Shown in pieces: positions 1-9,731 of a DNA stretch of 64,000 nucleotides (the first letter of the stretch is position 1; each line of letters begins with the position of its first letter). A program made the position numbers and the translations under genes. The notes under the pieces are model-generated. The model had not been told where the DNA came from. It was given only the letters and a program-made list of their open reading frames with translations, and searched no databases. The stretch spans positions 836,001 through 900,000 of the forward strand of contig NZ_VISM01000001.1 of assembly GCF_007827455.1 (NCBI RefSeq), written 5' to 3'. Source of the stretch: Lutibacter sp. Hel_I_33_5 (GTDB taxonomy: Bacteria > Bacteroidota > Bacteroidia > Flavobacteriales > Flavobacteriaceae).

Positions 1-639
1 ACACTTACTAAAAGAATGGCGGAAGAATTGACAAAATACTTAAGCCGAGTTTCTATACGCTGTCGATATATTCATTCTGATGTTGACACTTTAGAACGTG
101 TAGAAATTATGCAAGACTTGCGTAAAGGATTGTTTGATGTGTTGATTGGTGTAAATTTACTAAGAGAAGGGTTAGATTTACCAGAAGTTTCTTTAGTCGC
201 AATTTTAGATGCAGATAAAGAAGGCTTTTTACGCTCACATCGTTCACTTACACAAACAATTGGTAGAGCCGCAAGAAATGTAAATGGAATTGCCATTATG
301 TATGCTGATAAAATTACCAACAGCATGCAAAAAACCATGGACGAAACCGACCGTAGACGTGAAAAACAAATCGCATATAATACTGCAAACAATATCACCC
401 CTACTCAGATTAATAAAAAAATTGACGATTCTTTGTCTAAATCTACCGTGTCTAGTTATCATTATGATGGTGCTGCACAAAAAGCCGCAGAACAAGAATT
501 AGAATACCTAACTAAACCAGAAATAGAAAAACGTATTAGAGAAAAACGTAAACACATGGAAGCTGCGGCAAAAGCCTTAGATTTTATTGTTGCTGCTCAA
601 CTGCGTGATGAAATTAAAGTTTTAAAAGAGAAATTATAA
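1..639 (+). CDS. uvrB: UvrABC system protein B, C-terminal part (5' end outside window)
   Basis: This is the 3' portion of the nucleotide-excision-repair helicase subunit UvrB, which takes damaged DNA from UvrA and recruits UvrC in the cytoplasm. The frame is open from base 1, so the gene enters from upstream and only about 212 residues are visible. The C-terminal helicase lobe shows [19 protein letters not shown] followed by the motif VI stretch QTIGRAARN. The last 35 residues form the UVR domain ([20 protein letters not shown]) that binds UvrC. The ATP-binding lobe and beta-hairpin lie outside the window. The assignment is secure; the visible part is intact to its TAA stop. Confidence 0.96.
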   Translation, partial: TLTKRMAEELTKYLSRVSIRCRYIHSDVDTLERVEIMQDLRKGLFDVLIGVNLLREGLDLPEVSLVAILDADKEGFLRSHRSLTQTIGRAARNVNGIAIMYADKITNSMQKTMDETDRRREKQIAYNTANNITPTQINKKIDDSLSKSTVSSYHYDGAAQKAAEQELEYLTKPEIEKRIREKRKHMEAAAKALDFIVAAQLRDEIKVLKEKL

Positions 640-752
640 AAAACTAATTCAATATTTTAAAATAAATATATTTATAATAAAAGTATTAGATTACTAAATT
701 ATTTACATACTCTTAGTCTATTACTAAAGTTATAATAAAAAAACATTAAAAA

Positions 753-1595
753 ATGTTACTAAATTTATATTCTAAAAAAATAAAATTGAAAATAATTTTA
801 TTAATATTTTTTTGCTCAGCAAAATCAATATTACTTTCTCAAAGTAAAAAAATAATTTATGTTGACGAAAATTATGAGTTTGTTAACTTTTCAAAATATA
901 AAAAGAAATTTAATTCTGAGTTATTTGAAGTAGTAATTTTATCGAATGACACAGCAACTTTTAAAAAATTAAAATTTAAAGAATTCCTAGGTAGAATTGG
1001 TGGTTCTAAAAAAAGTCAGTTAAATAAACTATTATCAAAAAGATATAGTGTTGACACTAATAAAGTATGGTTATTCCACTTTTTAGATTCGGTTCCCAAT
1101 ATTAAAAAAATGCCTAACAAATCAAGAATTAAATGCCTTGATTCTACAATTTCTTGGTTATATACAAATAAAGGAAAAAGAAAAAAACTTATTACTTCAA
1201 ATAGAAATGGTGGTAAGAAAAACATGGTTAAACATAGATGCATAAAACACAAACATTTAATTAGCTTAAAAGATTATATTAAAAAAATAAATGATGAAAA
1301 TAAAAATATTAACAAAAATACTGAATTAATTCACCTCTATAAATTAAATAAAGGTTTTCCAAAAAATCAATTAAATACATATAATTATTTTGAAGATAAA
1401 ACTTCTATTTTAAGTAACATTTTTAATGATGGAATCAAATCTTTTAAAACAATTATTATCTATCCTGATGGCAATTATTATACTTCAAATTTTAATTCAA
1501 ATCACTTTAATAAAGAAAAAAAACTCACACGAAAAAAAACATACAAAAGATATAAAAGACAATGGAATAAAAAATTAGCAAGTGTAAATAAGTAA
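753..1595 (+). CDS. Unrecognised lysine-rich exported protein
   Basis: I do not recognise this 280-residue protein. It begins with a basic stretch and a hydrophobic segment (about residues 12-29, ILLIFFCSAKSILLS) that looks like a signal peptide or anchor. The rest is very rich in Lys, Asn and Ile, with a basic, histidine-containing patch near residues 150-170 and a strongly basic C-terminus. No catalytic motif is visible. Base composition is more AT-rich than neighbouring core genes, which may mean recent acquisition or weak constraint. It sits alone between uvrB and a convergent gene, with 113 bases of AT-rich DNA upstream and no clear promoter. That it is a real gene is likely from its length; its function is unknown. 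Confidence 0.6.
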   Translation: MLLNLYSKKIKLKIILLIFFCSAKSILLSQSKKIIYVDENYEFVNFSKYKKKFNSELFEVVILSNDTATFKKLKFKEFLGRIGGSKKSQLNKLLSKRYSVDTNKVWLFHFLDSVPNIKKMPNKSRIKCLDSTISWLYTNKGKRKKLITSNRNGGKKNMVKHRCIKHKHLISLKDYIKKINDENKNINKNTELIHLYKLNKGFPKNQLNTYNYFEDKTSILSNIFNDGIKSFKTIIIYPDGNYYTSNFNSNHFNKEKKLTRKKTYKRYKRQWNKKLASVNK

Positions 1596-1632
1596 ACTTT
1601 AGTTAACATTATTTAAATTTTAAAAAATCAAC

Positions 1633-2196
1633 TTACTCTTCACTTCCCCAAGGAGCACTTGGAGTTTCTATCTCTTTTGATAAGTCAAATTTTACAGAAA
1701 AGAATCTATCAGTAGCAACTCTTCTTAAATTATAAGCGAAAGATGTTTTATCTAAGGTAATCCACCAAACATTATTAGAAGCATATGGAATTAAACTTGC
1801 GGTGTGTTGATCTGCTGGAAAAAACTGAATAGCAGCTAAACCAGTATTTGGGTTAGAGCCACCATATTGTGTAATTTTATCTTCCGAACCATCTTTGTGC
1901 CGATGATCATGTTTTAACTGAATTAATTTTTCATCACTCATAGTAAAAACCCATGTACGGGATTTATCTTCTCCAACAAAAAACGGAATTCTAATTGTGT
2001 TCTCTTTACAAGAACGAACATGCATTACTAATTTTTTACCTGTAAATCCATCTCCTTCTTTTGCACCTTCAATTATTTTTCCTTCATATGCTTTTCCACA
2101 ATGACTTTTTAATGAATCCCAAAACAATACTGAATTAGGTGTTTCTTGGGCAATTAGTTGTAATGGAAATAAAATTAGTAGTAAAAGTTTCTTCAT
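1633..2196 (-). CDS. Hypothetical secreted protein
   Basis: This is a 187-residue protein with a clear N-terminal signal peptide (MKKLLLLILFPLQLIAQ). I chose the ATG at 2196 because it opens directly into that signal, whereas the upstream in-frame start adds nine residues. The mature part holds a Cys in KSHCGKAYEG, a second Cys in HVRSCKEN, and two histidines in the stretch HDHRHKDG. These suggest a small folded periplasmic domain, perhaps with one disulfide, but I cannot name a family. It converges on the preceding lysine-rich gene and stands alone. The function is unknown. Confidence 0.75.
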   Translation of the reverse strand: MKKLLLLILFPLQLIAQETPNSVLFWDSLKSHCGKAYEGKIIEGAKEGDGFTGKKLVMHVRSCKENTIRIPFFVGEDKSRTWVFTMSDEKLIQLKHDHRHKDGSEDKITQYGGSNPNTGLAAIQFFPADQHTASLIPYASNNVWWITLDKTSFAYNLRRVATDRFFSVKFDLSKEIETPSAPWGSEE

Positions 2197-2342
2197 AATT
2201 AAATAAATATTAGTGCTTAACAATATAATTCAAAAAATCAATACTAAAGATTAGGAAAGTATAAAATTATAGAAAAACTACATGATGAAATCATTTATTC
2301 AAAAAATTATATATTTAACAACTAAACGAAAAACTCTTGCAA

Positions 2343-2996
2343 ATGAAAATTTTAAAGAAAACAAAATCAATTTATCAACTTCTATTTTTAGTATCAATTA
2401 GTCTCATACTAGCGTCTTGTTCATCTAAAGATAAAAAAGCATATAAGAAAGAGGTTGTCATTGCAGATTCACTTTTCAAAAATAATGAATTTGAAATAGC
2501 AAAAATTTATTATGAGAACGCTTTAAAAGTAAATAAAAGTGATTCGCATGCTAAAAATCAACTTTTAAAAGCTGAAGAATTAATTGCAATTAAGCAAAAC
2601 AATAAATATGATGATTTAATAAAACAAGCTGATACTTTACTTGAAAATAAAGAATATGAAAAAGCAAAAAAAATATATTTAGAAGCTTCAAAAATAAAAT
2701 CAAACGAAAACAATCTGACTGAAAAAATTAATTCTATCACAAAGATATTAGACATTAAAAATTCTAAACCCTATCATGTAATTGTTGGTAGTTACGAAAT
2801 AGAATCTAACGCCTATGCTTTACAAAGAAAACTAAAAAAACAAAATACTGAAAGTACAGTGTTTAAGAGTCATCAAAATAACCATTTAGTTAGTATTAAA
2901 TCGTTTAATACACTAAACCAAGCGTATAATCATTTATACCAAATGGAAGAAGAATATGATTTTAATCCAGAAACATGGGTTTATAAAATGAAGTAA
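2343..2996 (+). CDS. Lipoprotein with TPR-like repeats and C-terminal SPOR domain
   Basis: This 217-residue envelope lipoprotein has a lipobox LASC with Cys26 as the acylated residue. I chose the ATG at 2343; a TTG two codons upstream is also in frame. Residues about 35-130 form two TPR-like helical pairs (KNNEFEIAKIYYENALKVN, then LLENKEYEKAKKIYLEA). The last 75 residues (YHVIVGSYEIESNAYALQRK onward) resemble a SPOR domain, a fold that in known proteins binds denuded peptidoglycan at division sites. A role in cell-wall organisation or division is inferred from that domain. The gene is monocistronic and meets the AIM24-like gene tail to tail. Confidence 0.78.
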   Translation: MKILKKTKSIYQLLFLVSISLILASCSSKDKKAYKKEVVIADSLFKNNEFEIAKIYYENALKVNKSDSHAKNQLLKAEELIAIKQNNKYDDLIKQADTLLENKEYEKAKKIYLEASKIKSNENNLTEKINSITKILDIKNSKPYHVIVGSYEIESNAYALQRKLKKQNTESTVFKSHQNNHLVSIKSFNTLNQAYNHLYQMEEEYDFNPETWVYKMK

Positions 2997-3065
2997 TTAT
3001 TAATTCACATATAAAAAAGAAATACTTTTGAACTTAACTTATTTTTGAAAAACTTTATTAATTCT

Positions 3066-3866
3066 CTAAAAACGATTATCACCATCTAATATATCTCCAA
3101 TTCCACCTAAGATACTGCCTTCTCCTCTACCACCTTTTCCAGTTCTTGGCGCCATAGACAATACTCTTCCTGCTAATCTACTAAAAGGTAATGATTGTAC
3201 AAACACAGTTCCAGGACCTCGTAAAGTAGCAAAGAACATTCCTTCACCTCCAAAAACAGTGTTTTTTATACCACCGACAAACTCAATATCATAATCTACT
3301 TCTTTTGTAAATCCTACAATACAACCGGTATCAACTTTTAAAACTTCTCCAGGTTGTAACACTTTTTTAGCTATAGTTCCTCCAGCATGGATAAAACTCA
3401 TTCCATCTCCCTCTAACTTTTGCATGATAAACCCTTCTCCGCCGAACAAACCTCTACCCAATCGTTTAGAAAACTCTATTCCAATTGAAACTCCTTTTGC
3501 AGCACATAAAAACGCATCTTTCTGGCAAATAAATTTACCTCCAAATTCGGTTAAATCGATTGGAATAATTTTTCCAGGATAGGGTGATGCAAATGATATT
3601 TGTTTTTTTCCTTGTCCGTTATTTGTAAAAACGGTCATGAATAAACTTTCACCCGTTAGTATTCTTTTTCCTGCTGAAAATATCTTCCCCAACAATCCTT
3701 TTTCTTGATTTGAACCATCGCCCAAAATAGTATTCATTTTCATCTGATCATCCATCATCATAAATGTTCCAGACTCTGCTACTACTCCTTCTTGAGGATC
3801 TAATTCTATTTCTACATATTGCATTTCTTCGCCAAAAATGCGGTAATCTATTTCGTGTGCGTTCAT
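3066..3866 (-). CDS. AIM24 / TIGR00266 family protein
   Basis: The 266-residue protein belongs to the AIM24-like family: a glycine-rich beta-structured domain with no known enzymatic activity. Typical features are the N-terminal [20 protein letters not shown], the repeated glycine turns ([38 protein letters not shown]) and a Gly/Arg-rich tail ([20 protein letters not shown]). No signal peptide or membrane segment is seen, so it should be cytoplasmic. About 110 bases of AT-rich DNA separate it from the next gene upstream. The family is confident; its molecular role is not established, and the surroundings give no clue. Confidence 0.88.
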   Translation of the reverse strand: MNAHEIDYRIFGEEMQYVEIELDPQEGVVAESGTFMMMDDQMKMNTILGDGSNQEKGLLGKIFSAGKRILTGESLFMTVFTNNGQGKKQISFASPYPGKIIPIDLTEFGGKFICQKDAFLCAAKGVSIGIEFSKRLGRGLFGGEGFIMQKLEGDGMSFIHAGGTIAKKVLQPGEVLKVDTGCIVGFTKEVDYDIEFVGGIKNTVFGGEGMFFATLRGPGTVFVQSLPFSRLAGRVLSMAPRTGKGGRGEGSILGGIGDILDGDNRF

Positions 3867-3974
3867 ATGGTTAGGTGTTAGGTGAAATTAAAAATCTCTT
3901 ACTACTTCATTCTATAAATTAGTAGCCTGTATTATAAAATTGTTACATTTTTAAATTATAAAAATTAAAACAAA

Positions 3975-4430
3975 TCAATTCTTAACTTTAACACTCCATT
4001 GAAAAGAGAATTTAGAAACGATAATTCCTTCTTCATTTTTTCCTTCCGAAGTTAAAACGAGAACTTGTCCATCACCAGTTTCAATAGATTTCTGTATTGC
4101 TTCTCTAATATCATTTCCGTCTTTACAAATAAAGGTAATTCTACCTGTAGCTTTTTTGAAAAAATCTGCTTCTTGATGTGTTACCAACATCGAAACTTTT
4201 CTTTTAGAATCGTGAATTGCTTTCATAACTAAAAGACCAGTCGGTAACTCCGCAGCCATTCCTTGTGCAGCCCAAAACATCGATTTAAAAGGATTTTGAT
4301 TCATCCATCTATGCTTAATAGTCACAACAACTTCTGAATCTGTAATTGATTTTACGCGTACACCGCCAAAGAAGGCTAACGGTAATTTTATAATATTAAA
4401 TAAGTTTACTTTTCTTGGTGTGAATTTCAT
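3975..4430 (-). CDS. DUF4442 hot-dog-fold protein
   Basis: This 151-residue protein matches the DUF4442 group of thioesterase-like hot-dog proteins. The pattern is the N-terminal helix, the strand VVVTIKHRWMNQNPFKSMFWAAQGMAAELPTG, and a C-terminal sheet ending VSKFSFQWSVK. A function in acyl-CoA hydrolysis is often proposed for this group but is not shown by any residue here. I chose the ATG at 4430 (MKFTPRK), since the longer start adds six residues that overlap the intergenic space. It follows the LysM lipoprotein by 24 bases and is probably cotranscribed with it and guaA. Confidence 0.8.
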   Translation of the reverse strand: MKFTPRKVNLFNIIKLPLAFFGGVRVKSITDSEVVVTIKHRWMNQNPFKSMFWAAQGMAAELPTGLLVMKAIHDSKRKVSMLVTHQEADFFKKATGRITFICKDGNDIREAIQKSIETGDGQVLVLTSEGKNEEGIIVSKFSFQWSVKVKN

Positions 4431-4454
4431 ACTCTTAAAAATAAACAAATTATA

Positions 4455-6044
4455 TTACTTTAATCTAGTAATGCTTAAATCTGGATTAAACTGAACAATA
4501 AATAATCCTTTATTTTCTGAAGTAGAAAAGGTTTTTTTGGAATAATCAAATTTACTTTCTACTCTGTAAGAAGCTCCTTTTTTAAACGTACTTTTTAAAC
4601 TATTACCAGATGCTAAACGCATTAAAATATCATAGGTAATATCAAAACCTTTCGTTGCATAATATGAAGGCAAGGCTTTATTTTTATCAAAATACATTTG
4701 ATTAAATCTTTGAGTTGCATAAGAAGTTTCATCAATATACGTATCGGTAACAAAAGTAAATCCAATTTTTGCTAATTTTCTATTATCAATTTTATCAAAA
4801 GTGGTTGCTTTATCTAAGGCAAATACTTTTACTGATGTTGAGTCTGGCAAACTAATTAAGCTATTAATAGCATCTGAAGCAACAACATTGTCTTTGGTAG
4901 CCAACACAACCCAATTATTTGTTGATGGTTTTAAAACCTCTAAAAAACGATCTTTTTTGATATATCCTTTTTTAGGTGAAATCTGATAAACTACATTTAT
5001 AGAATCATGTTTTGTTAAGCTATTTTTCACCTTATACAAGTCGTAATTCGAATCTTCAGTATTATCACCTACAACAGTAATAGTTCCTTCTGTATAATTC
5101 TCTTTTATATAATCAACTAAAGCTGAAACATATTCTTTTCTTTCTGGTGCTGTCTTAATAATATCTGTAGATGAGAATTTAGACTGACTTTTTGAATAGA
5201 CAGGAAAAATAACGGGTGTCTTAGAAATGTTATTGGCTAGAACTTTAGCTTCATCAGAATATAAAGGGCCAATAATAGCATCATTTTCTTCTAAATCATT
5301 TTCAGAAAGAATTCTTTTTATTTTAGAATTCTTTTTCCCTGTATCAAAAACATTTAGATAGACTAAAACTCCATGCTGTTTTAACGAATCAATTGCTAAC
5401 TCTGCTCCCAAATAAAAATCTGAAACAATGTTTGCTAACCTATTATTTTTATATAATGTTTTAGAAGAAATACTATCGTATTCATTAGCTCTAAAAGGTA
5501 ATAATAGTGCTAATTTTAAAGTTGCGTTATCTTGAACTGAATCTTTATAAATTAAATTTTCAACCTCTTCTCCTTCATTAATAGGTTTAATTTTTATGAT
5601 TTGTCCAATTTTTAATCCATCAAATAAAAACGGATTCAAATTCATTAAATCTTCTTCTGTAACATTGTAAAATCTTTTTAAACCATAAATGGTTTCTTTT
5701 GGTTTTACTTTATGAACTACATATTGTTTTTTCAATAAATCTAGTTCAGAAACAGGATCTTTTACAGCAGCAATTATTGAATCCTTTTTTTCGGTAATTT
5801 TTTCTTCGGAAACAGCGGTGTTAAACTTTTTATTAGGAATTTTAATAACCGTATTTGCTTCTGGTCTTCTAGAAACGTCTGGATTTAACTTTAACAAATC
5901 TCTAGTCTTTATATCTAGATTTTTAGCTATCGTTCTAATAGTTTCTCCTTTTTTTACGGTGTATTCAACATATTTTTTTTGTTGGCCGCAAGAAACAGCA
6001 AACGTTAATACACAAAGAAAAACTAATACCTTAAGATGTTTCAT
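4455..6044 (-). CDS. LysM-domain lipoprotein with periplasmic-binding-protein-like domain
   Basis: The 529-residue protein has a lipoprotein signal ending in AVSC (Cys19). Two LysM peptidoglycan-binding modules follow, about residues 24-72 (YTVKKGETIRTIAKNLDIK) and 106-155 (KVKPKETIYGLKRFYNV). The remaining 350 residues resemble a type I periplasmic binding fold like that of branched-chain amino acid receptors and LpoA, with LKLALLLPFRANEYDS at its start. This points to an outer-membrane or periplasmic protein that contacts cell wall; whether it binds a ligand or regulates synthesis is unknown. The ATG at 6044 lies five bases after the guaA stop, so the two are likely cotranscribed. Such a pairing is common in Flavobacteriia. 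Confidence 0.85.
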   Translation of the reverse strand: MKHLKVLVFLCVLTFAVSCGQQKKYVEYTVKKGETIRTIAKNLDIKTRDLLKLNPDVSRRPEANTVIKIPNKKFNTAVSEEKITEKKDSIIAAVKDPVSELDLLKKQYVVHKVKPKETIYGLKRFYNVTEEDLMNLNPFLFDGLKIGQIIKIKPINEGEEVENLIYKDSVQDNATLKLALLLPFRANEYDSISSKTLYKNNRLANIVSDFYLGAELAIDSLKQHGVLVYLNVFDTGKKNSKIKRILSENDLEENDAIIGPLYSDEAKVLANNISKTPVIFPVYSKSQSKFSSTDIIKTAPERKEYVSALVDYIKENYTEGTITVVGDNTEDSNYDLYKVKNSLTKHDSINVVYQISPKKGYIKKDRFLEVLKPSTNNWVVLATKDNVVASDAINSLISLPDSTSVKVFALDKATTFDKIDNRKLAKIGFTFVTDTYIDETSYATQRFNQMYFDKNKALPSYYATKGFDITYDILMRLASGNSLKSTFKKGASYRVESKFDYSKKTFSTSENKGLFIVQFNPDLSITRLK

Positions 6045-6049
6045 ATGTT

Positions 6050-7585
6050 CTATTCCCATTCAATTGTTGCTGGTGGTTTAGAGCTAATATCATAAACAAC
6101 TCTGTTAACACCTTTTACTTTATTTATTATTTCGTTAGACGTTTTTTGCAAAAATTCATACGGTAAATTTACCCAATCTGCTGTCATTCCATCTGTACTT
6201 TCAACAGCTCTTAAAGCAACTACTTTTTCATAAGTTCTCTCATCTCCCATTACTCCAACAGAGTTAACAGGTAATAAAATTGCTCCAGCTTGCCATACTT
6301 TATTATATAGATTATGTTCTTTTAATCCATTGATAAAAACAGCATCAACTTCTTGCAAAATACGAACTTTTTCTGACGTAATATCTCCTAAAATTCTAAT
6401 TGCCAAACCTGGGCCTGGAAAAGGGTGACGTCCTAACAACTCTTTATCTATTCCCATTGATGCTCCTACTCTACGTACTTCATCTTTAAAAATCATACGT
6501 AAAGGCTCAACAATTTTCAACTTCATAAAGTCTGGTAAACCTCCTACATTATGATGACTTTTTATCGTTGCAGATGGACCTCCATTTACAGAAACTGACT
6601 CAATTACATCAGGATAAATGGTTCCTTGTGCTAACCATTTAGCATTCTCAATTTGATTTGCTTCATCATCAAAAACATCAATAAAAACTTTACCAATTGC
6701 CTTACGTTTAGCTTCTGGATCACTTAATCCTGCAAGTTCATCCAAAAAACGTGCCGAAGCATCTACGCCTTTTACATTTAAGCCCATACCTTCGTATTGC
6801 TTTAATACATCAGTAAATTCGTTTTTACGTAACAACCCATTATTCACAAAAATACAGTGTAAATTAGTTCCGATTGCTTTATGTAATAAAACCGCAGCTA
6901 CTGTAGAATCTACACCTCCAGACAATCCTAAAACAACTTTATCACTCCCAACTTTTGCTTTAATATTTGCAACTGTTTCATCTACAAAAGAATCTGGTGT
7001 CCAGGTTTGTGCAACTTCTGCTATATCAACTAAAAAATTTTGCAATAATTGTTTTCCATCTGTAGAATGATATACTTCTGGATGAAATTGAATTGCATAC
7101 GTATTTTCTCCTTCTATTTTGTATGCAGCATTTTCTACATCATTTGTACTTGCCAATAAAGTTCCGCCAGTTGGTAAGTTTTTAATCGTATCTGAATGAC
7201 TCATCCAAACTTGACTTCCTTTAGAAATATTTTTAAAGAAACTTTCTCCTTCTTTTACAAATGATAAATTTGCTCTACCATACTCTCTTGTATTAGATGG
7301 CGCAACTAATCCACCAGAGAAATGCGCTAAATATTGCGCTCCATAACAAACCGCCAACACAGGTTTTTTCCCTCTTATTTCTGATAAATCTGGATGTAAC
7401 ACATCTTCTGACCGAACAGAGTTTGGACTTCCCGAAAGAATTACTGCTTTAAATTCGTTTAAATTTTGTGGAATTTTATTGTAAGGATGGATCTCACAAT
7501 AAATGTTTAATTCTCTTACTCGGCGCGCAATTAACTGTGTGTATTGCGATCCGAAATCTAAAATAAGTACGTTCTGTTGTTGCAT
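6050..7585 (-). CDS. guaA: GMP synthase (glutamine-hydrolysing)
   Basis: GuaA converts XMP to GMP using ATP and the amide of glutamine, the last step of guanine nucleotide synthesis. The N-terminal class I amidotransferase domain shows the nucleophile Cys in AVCYGAQYL (about residue 80) and the later His-Glu in [10 protein letters not shown]. The ATP pyrophosphatase domain carries the P-loop [10 protein letters not shown], and the C-terminal dimerisation domain ends in the family signature [11 protein letters not shown]. Length (511 residues) is normal. I start at the ATG at 7585; two codons upstream lies only a TTG. No odd feature is seen. Confidence 0.98.
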   Translation of the reverse strand: MQQQNVLILDFGSQYTQLIARRVRELNIYCEIHPYNKIPQNLNEFKAVILSGSPNSVRSEDVLHPDLSEIRGKKPVLAVCYGAQYLAHFSGGLVAPSNTREYGRANLSFVKEGESFFKNISKGSQVWMSHSDTIKNLPTGGTLLASTNDVENAAYKIEGENTYAIQFHPEVYHSTDGKQLLQNFLVDIAEVAQTWTPDSFVDETVANIKAKVGSDKVVLGLSGGVDSTVAAVLLHKAIGTNLHCIFVNNGLLRKNEFTDVLKQYEGMGLNVKGVDASARFLDELAGLSDPEAKRKAIGKVFIDVFDDEANQIENAKWLAQGTIYPDVIESVSVNGGPSATIKSHHNVGGLPDFMKLKIVEPLRMIFKDEVRRVGASMGIDKELLGRHPFPGPGLAIRILGDITSEKVRILQEVDAVFINGLKEHNLYNKVWQAGAILLPVNSVGVMGDERTYEKVVALRAVESTDGMTADWVNLPYEFLQKTSNEIINKVKGVNRVVYDISSKPPATIEWE

Positions 7586-7647
7586 GTGCAAAAATAGTAC
7601 TTAGAATTCAAATTTTAAGTATTTGAATTTAGATTTTTTGAAGTTTT

Positions 7648-8712
7648 TTAATAACGATAAACAATCGCATTAATATTCATACCAGCTCCTACTGAGGCTA
7701 GGATAATTACATCATTTTTATTGAGTTCGTGATTTTCTAATTCACCATTAATTACTAAATCTAACAATGTTGGTACTGTAGCAACAGAGCTATTACCCAA
7801 TTCGTGAATACTCATTGGCATTACATGTTCTGGAACTTGCTTTTTATATAGCCTGAAAAAACGCTTTATAATAGCTTCATCCATTTTTTCATTAGCTTGA
7901 TGGATAAATACTTTTTTTACCTCATCTATACTAACGTCACTTTTATCTAAAGCCGATTGCATTGCTTTTGGAACGTTTGTAAGTGCAAATTCATACACTT
8001 TGCGTCCATGCATTTTTATATATTTATTGGTATCTTTTTTAGATGAATTATATGAGTCTCCATTAAAAAGATAAAAAGCTTCATCTTCTGCAAAAGTTTG
8101 AGTTGCGTGTTGTAAAATTCCACTTTTAACATTTTCTTTAGCTTCAATAATACAAGCCCCTGCTCCATCACTAAAAATCATAGAATCTCTATCAAATTCA
8201 TCAACCACTCTAGACAATGTTTCTGCACCAATCACCAAACATTTATTAGCAATTCCTGCTTTTATAAATGCATTTGCTTGAATGACTCCTTCAATCCAAC
8301 CTGGGCAACCAAATAACAAATCATACCCAACACAATTAGGATTTTTAATTTCTAATTTATTTTTTACTCTTGACGCCAAACTTGGTAATAAATCTCCATA
8401 TGTAGAACCACTTTTAACATCTCCATAATTATGTGCAACAATAATATAATCTAATTCTTCTTTATCTATTCCAGCCTTTTTAATTGCTTTTTCTGATGCA
8501 AAAGCAGCTAAATCCGAAGTATTATACTTTCCCTCCGCATATCGTCTTGATGCTATACCAGTAATCAATTTAAATTTTTCAATAATCTCTTCATTAGAAT
8601 TTGAAAACGCTGTACCATCTTCATTTAAAAATTCTGCATCTAAAAAATCAGTATTCTTTTTTTCTATTGATGGAATGTAAGATCCAGTACCAGATATTAT
8701 TGATGAAATCAT
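7648..8712 (-). CDS. 3-oxoacyl-ACP synthase III (FabH-like) family protein
   Basis: This 354-residue thiolase-fold enzyme resembles FabH-type beta-ketoacyl synthases, which condense an acyl-CoA with malonyl-ACP. The active-site triad is visible: Cys136 in DLLFGCPGWIEG, His in VFIHQANEKM, and Asn in IHELGNSSVATVP. It is longer than housekeeping FabH (about 320-335 residues) and has a divergent N-terminus (NTDFLDAEFLNEDGTAFSNS), matching a flavobacterial paralogue rather than FabH proper. The substrate cannot be read from the sequence. It is monocistronic, with about 60 bases to guaA downstream. Confidence 0.88.
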   Translation of the reverse strand: MISSIISGTGSYIPSIEKKNTDFLDAEFLNEDGTAFSNSNEEIIEKFKLITGIASRRYAEGKYNTSDLAAFASEKAIKKAGIDKEELDYIIVAHNYGDVKSGSTYGDLLPSLASRVKNKLEIKNPNCVGYDLLFGCPGWIEGVIQANAFIKAGIANKCLVIGAETLSRVVDEFDRDSMIFSDGAGACIIEAKENVKSGILQHATQTFAEDEAFYLFNGDSYNSSKKDTNKYIKMHGRKVYEFALTNVPKAMQSALDKSDVSIDEVKKVFIHQANEKMDEAIIKRFFRLYKKQVPEHVMPMSIHELGNSSVATVPTLLDLVINGELENHELNKNDVIILASVGAGMNINAIVYRY

Positions 8713-8836
8713 AAAATATACTATCGATTTATTTTTGCAAAATAATTAAGTTATCGTGTAAAAAAACTCGAAAAAAATATTTTTATGGAAAGTTCAAACG
8801 TAAAAATCATATTAAATTAGGCAGAGAAGCAATATA

Positions 8837-9220
8837 TTATTTTTCATACACATTCAACTTAAGTTGCATTACTGTTGCTATTGACCGTACTCTATTTTTT
8901 AAAACCTCAACATTTTCTCCTAAAAAATGTTCATCTAGCGTTTTAAAGAAATACGAAACCCAAATTTTGAAATGCTCTTTTTTAAAAGGAATTTTACTTG
9001 CAAAATCAACATGTTTTTGCATTGTATTGTTTTTATATTTAGTTGAGTGTAATAATATATCTTCCCAAAAATCGGTAATGACTTCCAAATGATGTTTTAA
9101 TTTTCCTTTCGCTACAATGTCTTTAAAAAAAGGTGACATATGCTCATCATCTAATAACTTTTGGTAAAAAGATTCAATGAGAATTACAATATCTTCTCTT
9201 GTAGTAATATCTGATTTCAT
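8837..9220 (-). CDS. Group III truncated haemoglobin
   Basis: The 127-residue protein is a small 2-over-2 globin of group III. The first helices show LIESFYQKLLDDEHMSPFF, then the conserved FWEDILL, and the block HVDFASKIPFKKEHFKIWVSYF, whose first His is the expected proximal haem ligand. Proteins of this group bind O2 or NO and are linked to nitrosative or oxygen stress in other bacteria; the role here is inferred. Its ATG directly follows the cdd stop, so the two are translated from one message. Confidence 0.9.
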   Translation of the reverse strand: MKSDITTREDIVILIESFYQKLLDDEHMSPFFKDIVAKGKLKHHLEVITDFWEDILLHSTKYKNNTMQKHVDFASKIPFKKEHFKIWVSYFFKTLDEHFLGENVEVLKNRVRSIATVMQLKLNVYEK

Positions 9221-9703
9221 TTAAAGAAAAGAGCTATCAAAAGAAAAAGGTAGTAAAGAAAGGATAGATTCTACTTTTACAACAGCACCTTTCTCTCCCA
9301 TAAACAAAACCTCTATAGGTTCTTTTTGATTGATTTCATATTCAGACAATGTTTGCCTACACCCTCCACAAGGACCTACAGGTTTGTCTACAATCTTATT
9401 TGAAGAACTTGCAGAAATAGCTAATTTTTTAATCTTAACATTTGGATATTCTGAGCCTACTTTCCAAATAGCAATACGCTCTGCACACATACCAGAAGGA
9501 TACGCTGCATTTTCTTGATTATTCCCAGTAACAATTTGATTGTTCTCTAAAATAAAAGCTGCTCCAACACTAAATTTAGAGTATGGAGCATATGCTTTTT
9601 GTTTTGCTGATATTGCGGCTTTCATTAAAGTTAAATCCGCTTCAGAAAGTTCTGAAATATCATTATATACTATAGCTGAAGCATTCACTTCAATTTTTTT
9701 CAT
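9221..9703 (-). CDS. cdd: Cytidine deaminase
   Basis: This 160-residue homotetrameric-type cytidine deaminase hydrolyses cytidine and deoxycytidine to uridine forms in pyrimidine salvage. The zinc site is complete: CAE in GMCAERIAIW (with the catalytic Glu) and the PCxxC pair in GPCGGCRQ. The substrate loop KFSVGAAF is present. A short extra N-terminal stretch precedes the usual YAPYSKF start. It is 28 bases upstream of porV in genome order and abuts the truncated haemoglobin gene, so it may be cotranscribed with the latter. Confidence 0.95.
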   Translation of the reverse strand: MKKIEVNASAIVYNDISELSEADLTLMKAAISAKQKAYAPYSKFSVGAAFILENNQIVTGNNQENAAYPSGMCAERIAIWKVGSEYPNVKIKKLAISASSSNKIVDKPVGPCGGCRQTLSEYEINQKEPIEVLFMGEKGAVVKVESILSLLPFSFDSSFL

Positions 9704-9731
9704 AAAGAAGGTTCTTTAGAAAACTAAGATA

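Noticed and set aside
7589..7596. TATTTTTG on the minus strand as a guaA promoter
   Set aside because: No TTG lies at the right distance and the element almost overlaps the guaA start codon, so the transcript would begin after the ATG.
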